Shown: piece after piece, positions 45,201 to 54,361 of the stretch
Numbering within the stretch: position 1 is the stretch's first letter
How the letters are laid out: each line of letters begins with the position of its first letter
Assembly: GCA_033807775.1 (NCBI GenBank)
Contig: JAWVWS010001001.1
Span: 248,001-312,000, forward strand
Direction of reading: 5' to 3'
Length of the DNA: 64,000 nt
Source of the DNA: Saussurea involucrata
Taxonomy: Eukaryota > Streptophyta > Magnoliopsida > Asterales > Asteraceae
Made by a program: the position numbers and the translations under genes
Notes under the pieces: generated by a model
Told to the model about the DNA's origin: nothing
Database searches by the model: none
Seen by the model: the letters and a program-made list of their open reading frames with translations, nothing else

Positions 45201-46351
45201 TGGATTTGATCTCTGAGACTGATGAACCTGAAGAACAGATGCTCTCTCACAAAAACAGACCTTCCTTGGTTCCTCAAAAACCAAGTGAAGAGTAGCAGAA
45301 AAGAAGAGATGAGATAATAAAGAAGTTCGAGAATCAGCGAATCATTCTGAAGCGTGATCAACTTCCTTCTATTCCTACAAAGTTCAAACTTTCAAAAAGG
45401 GAATACAAGGATCACCTCAGAGCTGAACGTCTAATCGCTGAAAGAAGGGAAGCTGAAGAAAAAGACAGAGAATACGCCATCCAGCTTACTCAACGATCAG
45501 TAAAAGACCCCAAGCTGAAAAGAGCTCCAATCGAAGTTCAACGTCAGCTATGGGAAGAAGCCAAGAAGATCGTTGAAGAAAAAAGAACTGTGTCTCAATC
45601 TACTTTAGCATGGTGCAAAGAAAAGGTACACTTTAGACATCGACCTTTCAGAATAATCAAGGTACTCATCACTGGAAGATCAACCCTCAAAGTTTCTATC
45701 GCTGAAATCGAGATATTCAGAGAGAATGATCAGTACGAAAAATTCTATGATGAAGCCATCACGAAGTACGGTCTCTCTGAATGGTTGGAGATCAGATTAG
45801 CCATCCAGAAGTCTCAGTCTAAGTACAAGGATCATTTTGAAAAGCTGATAAACAAACAGATCGACTTAGTCTATTCTTGTGTGGATATTCCTCCTCCTCC
45901 TCTCGAAAGTCAGAAAAGAAAGACCTCTGCAAATAAAAAGTCTAAATCTTCAGAAGGTCCTGAGATACGAAACGAAACAGGTATTGGTTTTTCTCTAGTT
46001 GAAGTCCTTGGTCCAGAACCTGACCTTTCTGCACTTGACACATCTCTTCCTCCTGGTGAGACTTTTATCCCTGGGAAATTCTTAAGCAAACCCTACGGGA
46101 TATTCTTCATTGACTGGGATGGACGAAAGCGTTTTCAACGTATCTCTGAACTTCCCATCACTCCCATCGAACAGCTGAAAGATCTCATCTACTGGTTTGA
46201 CTTCAAGAATGACATTCAGGCACGGCATCTTAAACCCTTGATTTTTGAAGAAGCGCTGAACAAAAGAAATCAAGGAGTAAATGTCCCTGACTGGATGATT
46301 CCCACATCAAAGACCCTTAATGAACTTCTCATTAAGGAAGAACCTTTATAA
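42253..46351 (+). pseudogene. Element I third ORF (env-like position), two exons, frameshifted
   Basis: ATG 42253 (MAYSDISSAKNTIAEN). A one-base loss near 43100 shifts frame 1 to frame 0. Exon 1 then runs on through 43143-44480, with further shifts at two lengthened G runs near 44485 and 44531. After the 149-bp intron (44955-45103), exon 2 reads to 46351 with stops near 45152 and 45295. The N-terminal module (FFDAMGYVWETGRDKK, FIFAHLISCMT, WASIIYDDLV), the basic SKRTKKTKEQ cluster, the coil-like heptads 43860-44270 (TDVSSLKT repeats) and the C-terminal GRKRFQRISELP module all match G. Encodes no membrane segment that I can see. Confidence 0.85.
44955..45103 (+). other. Coding intron in element I ORF3 (149 bp)
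   Basis: Donor GTCAG|GTACAC, acceptor TTTCAGCTAG|TCC. The flanking codons are the same as in G (KPVCQ then SSP). The downstream frame (codon start 45104) agrees with the open frame that ends at 46351, as expected if the intron is removed. Confidence 0.75.
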
Positions 46352-46608
46352 ACTGATAGGATCGCCTCATTCTTCTATTGTATCAGTTATTCTTTTGTAC
46401 CTGTAATTGTATTCGTTGTACTTGTAATTTTTCCACTTCCCTCTGTAATCTTTACAAAGTTTAAAGAAAAATTTCAGCGAATGTACTTTACTCCATCAGT
46501 ACATAAAAGATCCTAGAAAACAGTAAAAGGGACAAATATTTTATGAGTTCTTTTTATCCTTATGTTTTCATTAAAAATAGCAATTTTCTCTGTTGCTATG
46601 TCATAATC

Positions 46609-46622
46609 AAATAGGGGGAGAT
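46609..46622 (+). promoter_or_regulatory. Polypurine tract of element I
   Basis: AAATAGGGGGAGAT directly before the 3' LTR. 46352-46608 is 3' untranslated sequence. Confidence 0.92.
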
Positions 46623-47121
46623 TGTTGATCCAAACCCTCAGTGATTTGATAATGACCCTCTCTTATATACTTAGTGAAAATTGTAAGTAACAATATATAT
46701 CAGAGTTTCACTATCGCTGATAAGTACTAAGATCTTACAGTACCGCTGATAGGAACTCTCGCTCTTTAGATTAAACATTCAGCGAACATTGTTCACCATA
46801 ATGCTCTGAGTCTGTTCAGTCCTTATGGTGATCGCTGATAAGTTAGTTGTTTACTTATGATCCCTGAAGATAAGTTTCACGTCAACATAGGTTCTACGCT
46901 GAAGTCGAAGATCAAGCTCAAGAACCAGCGACAAGTCTCCTAATGAACTGATGCGGATCAGCGAAGACTCAGATTTGTCCACTCAACGTGAAGTATCAAG
47001 TACAAGACTTTAGCTATCGCTGAACTCTATCATTCGCTGATATAGAATGATAGATCGCTGAATCAACGAAAAGCTGATCATGAAGTCCTCCGTACAAAGT
47101 ACTTTTGTCTTAACCACCCTT
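46623..47121 (+). repeat. 3' LTR of element I, left piece (cut by element J)
   Basis: Starts TGTTGATCCAAACCC. It is interrupted after TTAACCACCCTT; 47117-47121 (CCCTT) is the left target copy of J. With 53890-54361 it makes 971 bp. Confidence 0.94.
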
Positions 47122-47851
47122 TGTCAGGATCGATTCTTAACAAGAATTAAACTTCTTAGAAACAGAATTTAGAGAATCTTGCGGAATAGAACTCTAAATC
47201 AATTAAAGAACAATCAATAGAATTCAACACACTGTATATATCACACTGTATTACAAGCTTTACACCAAACCTCAATCTTGTTGAACAGGCTCAACAAGAC
47301 GACTTCTACTTCTCTAGAAATAGGATCTATGATCTTGAGGTTGATTCTCTCTGAATGGCTAAACAACTTTTTGAATAATTGTTCTCTATATCGTGTATCT
47401 TGTATATTGTATTTCATGTTCTAATAGCTATCTATCAATACTATTTATACAAAAGTAATTACAAGATAACTATCAAAAGTAAATTGATCTTCTGAATCTT
47501 CGTTAAACATATCTTGATCAATTCCTTCTTTGTCTCCAAAAGTATCGCATACCAAACTTATCAAGTCAGCAGTATTAACAATGATTTGGCTCAGCAGCAT
47601 TAACGACCTTCAGCAGTATTAACCTTCACAGTCTTCTAGCAGTAGTATCTCAGCTCAGCAGTACTAACCATGTCTAGCAGTAGTAATTTGGTCTAGCAGT
47701 ACTAACCGTGTCTAGCAGTAGTAACTTCGTCTAGCAGTAGTAACTTGGTCTAGCAGTACTAACCTTGTCTAGCAGTAGTAACGAAGAACTGGCAGTAGTA
47801 ACATTGTCTTGGCAGTACTAACCATACTTAGCATATCTTCAGTTCCCAACA
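47122..47851 (-). repeat. 3' LTR of element J (730 bp)
   Basis: Plus-strand ends TGTCAGGATCG and TTCCCAACA. Thirteen GCAGTATTAAC-type words (variants GCAGTAGTAAC, GCAGTACTAAC) lie between 47568 and 47825. Confidence 0.95.
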
Positions 47852-47866
47852 ATCTCCCCCTAACTT
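47852..47866 (-). promoter_or_regulatory. Polypurine tract of element J
   Basis: The minus strand reads AAGTTAGGGGGAGAT before the LTR. Confidence 0.9.
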
Positions 47867-47913
47867 GACTTTTAGGAAAAGAAGTCAAGTTCTTCAGATG
47901 ATGCTTTCAAAAC

Positions 47914-50778
47914 CTAATCATACATGCCTAGATTAGGATTCAATCCCAGACTTTGATTGAGAATCCTTTTTACCAAGAATCTACCCATTGCTGAATCCTT
48001 GTTGCAGGTCAACTTAGCATGTAGCATTCCTTTCAGCCTCTTCATGCTGTGGTTGTATATTTCATCCACCAGATAGTATTCTTGAGTCGCAGAGTCAAGG
48101 GAGATGACATATACTCCACAGTTTTCATAGAGCATCCAGTTGGTAATGGCTTGAAACTGTGTGTTTATCCTATGCTGAACCGCTTCAGGTTTGAACATTT
48201 GGCACAAGAATTCAAGTACCATTTTAGAGATTGATATCCCTTGCTCAGTCAGCATGTTTTCATATAGCCTCATTCCAACTTTGAACATCTCTTCTAAGTC
48301 TGATCTTGAGCAAGTTCTGACAATTTTTCCCCAAGTTGAAAAGACTTCAAATTTTCCATCTGCTCTTTTTATCCTAATGAACTCCTTTCTACCATCTTTC
48401 AAAGTGTCCCAAAAGATGATTTCAGGAGCCTTAGATGATATTGGTTCAGCCTGAATTGGAATTGGGTTAGAGTCAACACCAGTAATATACAAATCACATT
48501 GGGCATCAGTTTGTGATTGTACATTGCTAGATTGCCCTGATGGAGTTGCCACTTCTTCTTCAGCAACTTTTGGATCAGATTTTTCTTTCACTGTTTCCTC
48601 CTGGGCCTCTTCTGCAGTTGGCTCCACCCTTGGCTTCTTTTCATTTTTCTTCTGTGAAGTTATGGGCTTGGTGCTTGGTCTTTTCTTTGACATCATCTTG
48701 GTTCTTTTAAGAGTTTTAACAGCTTCAGTAGTTGGTTCAGATGTTTTAAGTTTTTCAGCAGCAATAACCATTTCTGCTGCTATGTCTGTTACTGCTTCTC
48801 TTAGAACATGTAATGATGTTGCTTCAACACTGTTCTTCACAATCCAGTATACTTCTTCATCAATTTCAGCTTGAGATGTAGTTACTGCTTCCTGCTTAGT
48901 TTCTGCTGCTTTTTCTGTTTGGCCTTCAGCAGCATTAACTGTTTCTGCTGCTTGTTCAATCTCAGCAGCATTAATAGTTTCTGCTGCTGTGGTTTCTGCT
49001 GCTGTTGTAGTTTCTGCTTCTTTAACAAGCTCTTCCACCTTTTCTGTCTCCCCCTTATTCTGTGTACTGGACTCCCCCTTAAACTGTGCATTATCCATTT
49101 CCATCTCAGTCTCCATCTGAACTGTCTCCCCCTCAGCTTGTGGACCCTTCATATTCAGTTCTGCTTCTGATTCTGACTCTGACTCCCCCTTTTTGGGAGC
49201 ATCATGAGTTGGAATTCTTCTTCTCAGCACAAATCTTGCCTTTTCCTTTCTGTGCAACAACTTGGTGACCATCTTCTTGAGCTTCTCAATTTGAGACTGT
49301 TGGTAGGTGACCACAGTCTTCAGTTGCTCAATCTCCTTCTTCTGTGCCATAACATCCAAGTTGACATTTCCAATGGTTTCCATCAATTCAACATAGTTAT
49401 ATCTATCCTCACCTTGTTTAGAAGTGTTTACCTTCTTTACAGGATCACTGGAAGTAGCCATCAATTCCTCTTTGTTATGTCTATCCTCACCCTTTTTAGA
49501 AGTTTTTACCTTCTTTAAGGGATCCTTGGAAGTTTTAGCAGAAGCCTTCTGCCTAGCAGAAGCACTAACTGCCCCCTTGGTTTCTTGGCACCTGGGTCCT
49601 CCTAATGATTTCTCATTTAGAGTTGCCATGGGGAAGGTCATATTTATGTTACCACTGTCCTTCTCTGTGCTAGCAGAAGTAGTGGCAGCCTTAGCACCCA
49701 TATGCTCATCCTTCTCCTTAGAGAGCACCTTCTTGGGGTTGGGAGACACCCCTGTGGTTTCCCTGATGATATTCTCAATTGGAGAATGCTCCAACTGAGG
49801 GCTTAAAGGCTTAGGGCTCTGAGTAGGTACATCAAGGGAAGGAACCTTGTGCACCTTTCTTCTTTGAAACTTGTTGGATAAAGCAGGAGTGGGCTTTTGA
49901 AGTATGTGCTGAGGGATATTTATAGTGAGTGAAGGTGGGGTTTGGTCATCAGTGGGATGATCTAATGAGGGCCTTGATCCTGATGCCATACCTTCAGAGG
50001 GGTGGGACACAACCATCATTGTAGAGAACAATGGTGTGTCAACTCCTTCCGAGTCCCTAGGAAGTCTTTTCATATTTGAAAAAACCTTCCCTTTAGGGGA
50101 TTTGGGTACATATACCTCAGTAAACTGAGGTAAGTCCATCAATTCCTTGTTAATAACTTCTTGCACAAACCTTGGATACATGTAAAAGCTCTTTTTGGAT
50201 TCCAAGTTTGATACAAGATCATTAAAGATCATTGCTGAAAAATTGTACTTTCTGGCAGTGGATAAGCAGACCAAGGCATATGCAATGGGACTGCTGAACT
50301 CACTCCATCCAGTAGTTTTCTTGGAAATACAGTGCATCAGGGTATGAACAAGAAATCTCCATTGGTTGAAAAATTTTGACTTGTAGAATTTAAAAACACC
50401 AATGGGACCTTCATACCCCATTCTTTGTAAAGTCGAATATAAGTCATCAGAAGATAGAGAGGTTATACCTGAGGCATCATCCAAGTGAAGAGAGATGCGA
50501 ATAACCTCCTCTGTGACTTTCAAGGGTTTATCACAAACCCTTGTTCGAATGGTTTTCTGCCCTTCTTCGAAACTAACAGTGGCATTCTCCCAAAATTGTG
50601 TCTGATGTTCGATATAGATGGTTGGGCTCACCGTTAGGGCATAGGAGATGTGCGAGGATTTGAGAAAATCGACGATATCGTGGAATCCCGCAGCTTGTTT
50701 CGGCTTCTGAAGCATGGCTATTTCATTGTGCTCATCCACAAACTCAATGATTCCTGAGGATTCTTGAAAGAAAAACAC
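47914..50778 (-). CDS. Element J third ORF (env-like position), intact, about 930-954 aa
   Basis: Open without a stop over 954 codons. The first in-frame ATG is at 50715 (MLQKPKQAAGFHD); the codon at 50778 is GTG, so 50715 is the likelier start. The N-terminal module occupies residues about 20-260 (LQRMGYEG, WRFLVHTLMHCIS, NFSAMIFNDLV, YPRFVQEVI). A coiled coil lies near 455-500. Ala/Glu/Thr repeats (AAETVNAAE) at about 560-640 are partly encoded by the element's own GCAGTATTAAC word. A basic KRTKMMSKKRP..KKNEKKPR cluster lies near 690-720. The C-terminal module ADGKFEVFSTW lies near 815. No signal peptide or membrane span is seen. This is the only ORF3 here without damage; role unknown. Confidence 0.88.
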   Translation of the reverse strand: MFFFQESSGIIEFVDEHNEIAMLQKPKQAAGFHDIVDFLKSSHISYALTVSPTIYIEHQTQFWENATVSFEEGQKTIRTRVCDKPLKVTEEVIRISLHLDDASGITSLSSDDLYSTLQRMGYEGPIGVFKFYKSKFFNQWRFLVHTLMHCISKKTTGWSEFSSPIAYALVCLSTARKYNFSAMIFNDLVSNLESKKSFYMYPRFVQEVINKELMDLPQFTEVYVPKSPKGKVFSNMKRLPRDSEGVDTPLFSTMMVVSHPSEGMASGSRPSLDHPTDDQTPPSLTINIPQHILQKPTPALSNKFQRRKVHKVPSLDVPTQSPKPLSPQLEHSPIENIIRETTGVSPNPKKVLSKEKDEHMGAKAATTSASTEKDSGNINMTFPMATLNEKSLGGPRCQETKGAVSASARQKASAKTSKDPLKKVKTSKKGEDRHNKEELMATSSDPVKKVNTSKQGEDRYNYVELMETIGNVNLDVMAQKKEIEQLKTVVTYQQSQIEKLKKMVTKLLHRKEKARFVLRRRIPTHDAPKKGESESESEAELNMKGPQAEGETVQMETEMEMDNAQFKGESSTQNKGETEKVEELVKEAETTTAAETTAAETINAAEIEQAAETVNAAEGQTEKAAETKQEAVTTSQAEIDEEVYWIVKNSVEATSLHVLREAVTDIAAEMVIAAEKLKTSEPTTEAVKTLKRTKMMSKKRPSTKPITSQKKNEKKPRVEPTAEEAQEETVKEKSDPKVAEEEVATPSGQSSNVQSQTDAQCDLYITGVDSNPIPIQAEPISSKAPEIIFWDTLKDGRKEFIRIKRADGKFEVFSTWGKIVRTCSRSDLEEMFKVGMRLYENMLTEQGISISKMVLEFLCQMFKPEAVQHRINTQFQAITNWMLYENCGVYVISLDSATQEYYLVDEIYNHSMKRLKGMLHAKLTCNKDSAMGRFLVKRILNQSLGLNPNLGMYD

Positions 50779-50862
50779 AAAGATTCTGGGGAGACTAGGT
50801 TAGAACGAGAGAGAAGAAGTAAATGCGAAGAGTCGTTATGAACTTTGGTGGGCAAACAGGGG

Positions 50863-50870
50863 TATTTATA
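50863..50870 (-). promoter_or_regulatory. TATA box upstream of element J ORF3
   Basis: The minus strand reads TATAAATA within GGGCATATAAATACCCC, about 150 bases before ATG 50715, between the minisatellite and the ORF. It is placed as in A, F, G and I; no CACGTG is seen here. Confidence 0.6.
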
Positions 50871-50887
50871 TGCCCTAGATTATCAAA

Positions 50888-51376
50888 AGCAGTATTAACG
50901 ACATAAGCAGTATTAACTACTGAGCAGTATTAACTACTGAGCAGTATTAACTGCACAAGCAGTATTAACTGCTGAGCAGTATTAACTACACAAGCAGTAT
51001 TAACTGCACAAGCAATATTAACTTCTGAGCAGTATTAACTACACAAGCAGTATTAACTGCTGAGCAGTATTAACTGCACAAGCAGTATTAACTGCACAAG
51101 CAGTATTAACTACTGAGCAGTATTAACTACTGAGCAGTATTAACTGCACAAGCAGTATTAACTGCTGAGCAGTATTAACTACACAAGCAGTATTAACTGC
51201 ACAAGCAATATTAACTTCTGAGCAGTATTAACTACACAAGCAGTATTAACTGCTGAGCAGTATTAACTGCACAAGCAGTATTAACTGCTTAGCAGTATTA
51301 ACTACACAAGCAGTATTAACTGCACAAGCAGTATTAACTGCTTAGCAGTATTAACTGCAAGGGCAGTATTAACTCT
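50888..51376 (-). repeat. Minisatellite of 28 copies of the J word, with a 193-bp higher-order repeat
   Basis: Units of 17-18 bases are built on GCAGTATTAACTGC followed by ACAA, TGA or similar. Counting by eye gives 28 units. Units 3-11 and 14-22 have the same order of variants, including the rare GCAATATTAACTTCTGA at about 51012 and 51205, so a 193-bp block was duplicated. The unit itself is an imperfect inverted repeat (GCAGT, ATTA, ACTGC). It occupies the place of deleted pol. Confidence 0.95.
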
Positions 51377-51598
51377 GCACTTTGCATTACTAGTCAAACC
51401 CTCAAATGTCATCTTACCTTCTGACACATCACCTTTACCACTTCTCTTACCTCCTGTAGGATTATTTCCAAAAGTAACATGTCCTCCATCAATCTTTTTG
51501 AAATTTTTTAGGCAGGCCATGTTACCTGCCATGTGCCTGGAGCAACCACTATCAACATGCCAAATGCTCTTCCCCTTGAGCTGTTGGTTGCCCTGCAC
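51372..51598 (-). pseudogene. pol: Element J protease stub
   Basis: Begins near GTG 51598, right after a TGTGCAG acceptor-like site behind gag, and shows IWHVDSGCSRHMAGN (the aspartic protease site) and HVTFGNNPTGGKRSGKG. After EGLTSNAKC it runs into the minisatellite. All later pol domains are absent. The frame differs from gag. Confidence 0.85.
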
Positions 51599-51609
51599 AT
51601 CAAGATAAA

Positions 51610-53112
51610 TCAGTTAGTTTTATTGGGAACCCAAGCCGAAGTGGTCTTGGGTCTCCCTTGCTGATCAAAGTACTTGCACTTGGTTTTGATGAGATTTTCA
51701 AATTTAGGTACTGCAGTACTGGAGTACTTTGTCAAAATTATTGGTGTAGCAGCACTAGCATTGTTAGCAGTATTATCTTTTAAGGAGGCATTAACAGTGT
51801 TAGCAGCACTAACACTGTTTCCAGAAGTACTAGCCTTCTCAGCAGTATTAACTAACTTAGCAGTACTAACACTAGAAGCAGTATTAATTGTTGAAGAGGT
51901 ACTAACTGTGTTAGCAGTACTAACACTGCTAGCAACATTATTGCTTCCTGCAGTACTCACATTGTTAGCAGTACTAACTGAGTTGGCAGTATTATCATTA
52001 GTACCTTTAGGCATCCATACTCTAACACTTTCTGTTTCTGCCTTTTTCATGTGGCTTTTGGTTTTAACTTGTTTCTTTGCCACAATTTTCTTTGCAGACT
52101 TTTTATATCCACCATTCTTTCTGTAACCACCAGGTTTTTGAAAATATCTTTGAGCATTAAACCTTTGGTTAACAGGATTGAAATAACAGTGTTTGGCTAA
52201 ATGATTTAGCTTACCACAGATGAAACAAGGTTTTGGCCTGTTGATTCTGTTCAGATCAACTCCTTGTCTCATAGCCCACTGGTTATTCCAGTTCCTTTGA
52301 TTTCCCCTCTGATTATCATGTTTTTGGGGCTTGTTCTCTTTAGATTTCCTGCAAGAACACTGTTTACAAGTATTAGAGTTCACAACTTTGGGCTGTGTGG
52401 AATGAACTCCCTTTTCCTTTTCAGTCCTTTTGATCTCAGTGTTCTTAATACATGGACTTTCAGATTCCTCATCAGAGTCTACTTTGTCAGTCTCATCCTC
52501 AACAACTACTGTTTCTTCACAAGGATCTATATTAATCTTTAATTCAGGATCCTTCCTATCCTTGGTCTCTAACAAATCAGACTTATGAGGTATGTAGTTG
52601 TTATTGTAGGGTGGAGGTGTGGCATTGTACCCTATCCCTACTTTCATCTTGTCATGGATTTGAGCCTTAATGATGGTATCCATGGTTTTAGAAGCACAGG
52701 TAAACTTTTCAACATCAAGTTTAACCTTCTTAAGCTCTTCTTTTAATTTCTCATTCTCCTCCCCAGATACTTTCAGCTTAATTTCATACTCATTCTTCTC
52801 CCACTTCCAATAGTTAGTATCATAGTGGTGTTGAAGTTCATTAGCTTGAAAAGCTCTAATCTGTTCTTCAAACCTTTCTACAATCCTAACATAATCTTTC
52901 ACATCTTTCTCTAGCCTCTTAAGGTTATCACACATACCCTGATTGTGATCCCTATATCTTTTAACAGCATCAATGCAAGCTTGAGAACAGAGTTTAGATT
53001 GTACCTCAGTGGGAATATCAGATACTTCTGCCATAAGAGCTTGATTCTGACAGGCTTCCTCAGCTTGATCACTCCAATCAAAAGTACTGTTTGATTCAAT
53101 AGAATTTTCCAT
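51610..53112 (-). CDS. gag: Element J Gag, continuous but lacking the N-terminal capsid domain (500 aa)
   Basis: ATG 53112 (MENSIESNSTFDWSDQ) lies 29 bases inside the primer site. There is no N-terminal FNLWKNRM-type domain. It starts at the coiled-coil part (residues about 60-150). KTMDTIIKAQIHDKMKVGIGY follows, which aligns with the middle of G gag. A CCHC knuckle CFICGKLNHLAKHC lies near 295. A Thr/Ser/Asn/Ala-rich tract (STANTVSTSS-like, about 385-460) is encoded by repeats of the element's GCAGTATTAAC word. The end is VPNKTN. It could bind RNA and join particles built by a full-length Gag. Confidence 0.85.
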   Translation of the reverse strand: MENSIESNSTFDWSDQAEEACQNQALMAEVSDIPTEVQSKLCSQACIDAVKRYRDHNQGMCDNLKRLEKDVKDYVRIVERFEEQIRAFQANELQHHYDTNYWKWEKNEYEIKLKVSGEENEKLKEELKKVKLDVEKFTCASKTMDTIIKAQIHDKMKVGIGYNATPPPYNNNYIPHKSDLLETKDRKDPELKINIDPCEETVVVEDETDKVDSDEESESPCIKNTEIKRTEKEKGVHSTQPKVVNSNTCKQCSCRKSKENKPQKHDNQRGNQRNWNNQWAMRQGVDLNRINRPKPCFICGKLNHLAKHCYFNPVNQRFNAQRYFQKPGGYRKNGGYKKSAKKIVAKKQVKTKSHMKKAETESVRVWMPKGTNDNTANSVSTANNVSTAGSNNVASSVSTANTVSTSSTINTASSVSTAKLVNTAEKASTSGNSVSAANTVNASLKDNTANNASAATPIILTKYSSTAVPKFENLIKTKCKYFDQQGRPKTTSAWVPNKTN

Positions 53113-53140
53113 ATTGACTGTAGAATTCTAAGAAAACCTT

Positions 53141-53152
53141 GCTCTGATACCA
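53141..53152 (-). promoter_or_regulatory. Primer binding site of element J (initiator tRNA-Met)
   Basis: The minus strand reads TGGTATCAGAGC two bases after the LTR end CCTGACA. Confidence 0.93.
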
Positions 53153-53154
53153 CT

Positions 53155-53884
53155 TGTCAGGGTCGATTCTTAACAAAAATTAAACTTCTTAGAAACAGAA
53201 TTTAGAGAATCTTGCGGAATAGAACTCTAAATCAATTAAAGAACAATCAATAGAATTCAACACACTGTATATATCACACTGTATTACAAGCTTTACACCA
53301 AACCTCAATCTTGTTGAACAGGCTCAACAAGACGACTTCTACTTCTCTAGAAATAGGATCTATGATCTTGAGGTTGATTCTCTCTGAATGGCTAAACAAC
53401 TTTTTGAATAATTGTTCTCTAAATCGTGTATCTTGTATATTGTATTTCATGTTCTAATAGCTATCTATCAATACTATTTATACAAAAGTAATTACAAGAT
53501 AACTATCAAAAGTAAATTGATCTTCTGAATCTTCGTTAAACATATCTTGATCAATTCCTTCTTTGTCTCCAAAAGTATCGCATACCAAACTTATCAAGTC
53601 AGCAGTATTAACAATGATTTGGCTCAGCAGCATTAACGACCTTCAGCAGTATTAACCTTCACAGTCTTCTAGCAGTAGTATCTCAGCTCAGCAGTACTAA
53701 CCATGTCTAGCAGTAGTAATTTGGTCTAGCAGTACTAACCGTGTCTAGCAGTAGTAACTTCGTCTAGCAGTAGTAACTTGGTCTAGCAGTACTAACCTTG
53801 TCTAGCAGTAGTAACGAAGAACTGGCAGTAGTAACATTGTCTTGGCAGTACTAACCATACTTAGCATATCTTCAGTTCCCAACA
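53155..53884 (-). repeat. 5' LTR of element J (730 bp)
   Basis: Same length as 47122-47851 and differing from it by eye at three sites (GGGTCG/GGATCG, AAAAATT/AAGAATT, CTAAATCG/CTATATCG). Confidence 0.95.
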
Positions 53885-53889
53885 CCCTT

Positions 53890-54361
53890 GCACGACTCCG
53901 TACGATACGTCAGAAAAAGAACCTCCTTATTGTCTGAAATCGTACAACCACTCTGATACTACACTGTTCAAACATGCGGCAACTAAGGTTGTCAACAAAG
54001 GTCAATGACGTACAACCAATGAGTTGCTGCCACGTGTAAAGTGTAAACTGCCATGCATTAAATGCAAGCAGTATATAAGAAGAAGAACTCACTTCATTTT
54101 GAAGTAACTTGCTAACTCTGGACAAGTTCATCCTTCTTATCTTGAGATAGGTTATTATTAGTAATTTCCTTCTCTTTCTTAGTGCAAGAAACTTAGTGTT
54201 CCAACTTGTTTAGATTTAGGTTTATCCTTAATCTTGTTTCCGCAACAAGCTGTAAATTGTTAATGATTTATCAATAAACAATTTAGAAAAGTAAAATCTT
54301 AGTGTTTGTATTCAACCCCCCCCCCCCTTCTACAAACTTGTATAGCCCTTCGGGACCAACA
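53890..54361 (+). repeat. 3' LTR of element I, right piece
   Basis: Resumes GCACGACTCCGTACG after the J target copy and ends CGGGACCAACA. It includes 12 consecutive C at 54316-54327. The right target copy CTCTT of I follows. Confidence 0.94.

Larger units (their letters stand above)
47122..53884 (-). mobile_element. Element J: young, pol-deleted Sirevirus derivative keeping gag and ORF3
   Basis: Target copies CCCTT are at 47117-47121 and 53885-53889. Two 730-bp LTRs differ at only three positions that I can find. Minus-strand order: LTR, tRNA-Met primer site, gag, protease stub, a 28-copy minisatellite in place of the rest of pol, ORF3 promoter, intact ORF3, polypurine tract, LTR. It has no integrase, RT or RNase H and must be moved by another element's enzymes. 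Confidence 0.94.
34549..54361 (+). mobile_element. Element I: G/I-family Sirevirus with both LTRs, inserted in element H ORF3
   Basis: Target copies CTCTT are at 34544-34548 and 54362-54366. Both LTRs are 971 bp once element J is removed from the right one. Order: LTR, tRNA-Met primer site, gag, pol, spacer with promoter, ORF3 with introns, polypurine tract, LTR. By eye the LTRs differ at under 2-3 percent of positions, yet gag, pol and ORF3 carry many stops and frameshifts. Confidence 0.94.

Noticed and set aside
48871..49170. Plus-strand Cys/Phe-rich ORF resembling a membrane protein
   Set aside because: Antisense of the Ala/Glu repeat in J ORF3; composition is a reading-frame artefact.
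50715..50778. GTG 50778 as the start of J ORF3
   Set aside because: Plant translation rarely starts at GTG; the first in-frame ATG at 50715 precedes the conserved module.
50888..51376. CRISPR-like regular repeat array
   Set aside because: Units are contiguous with no unique spacers, and the unit is shared with LTR and coding sequence; it is a minisatellite in a plant retrotransposon.
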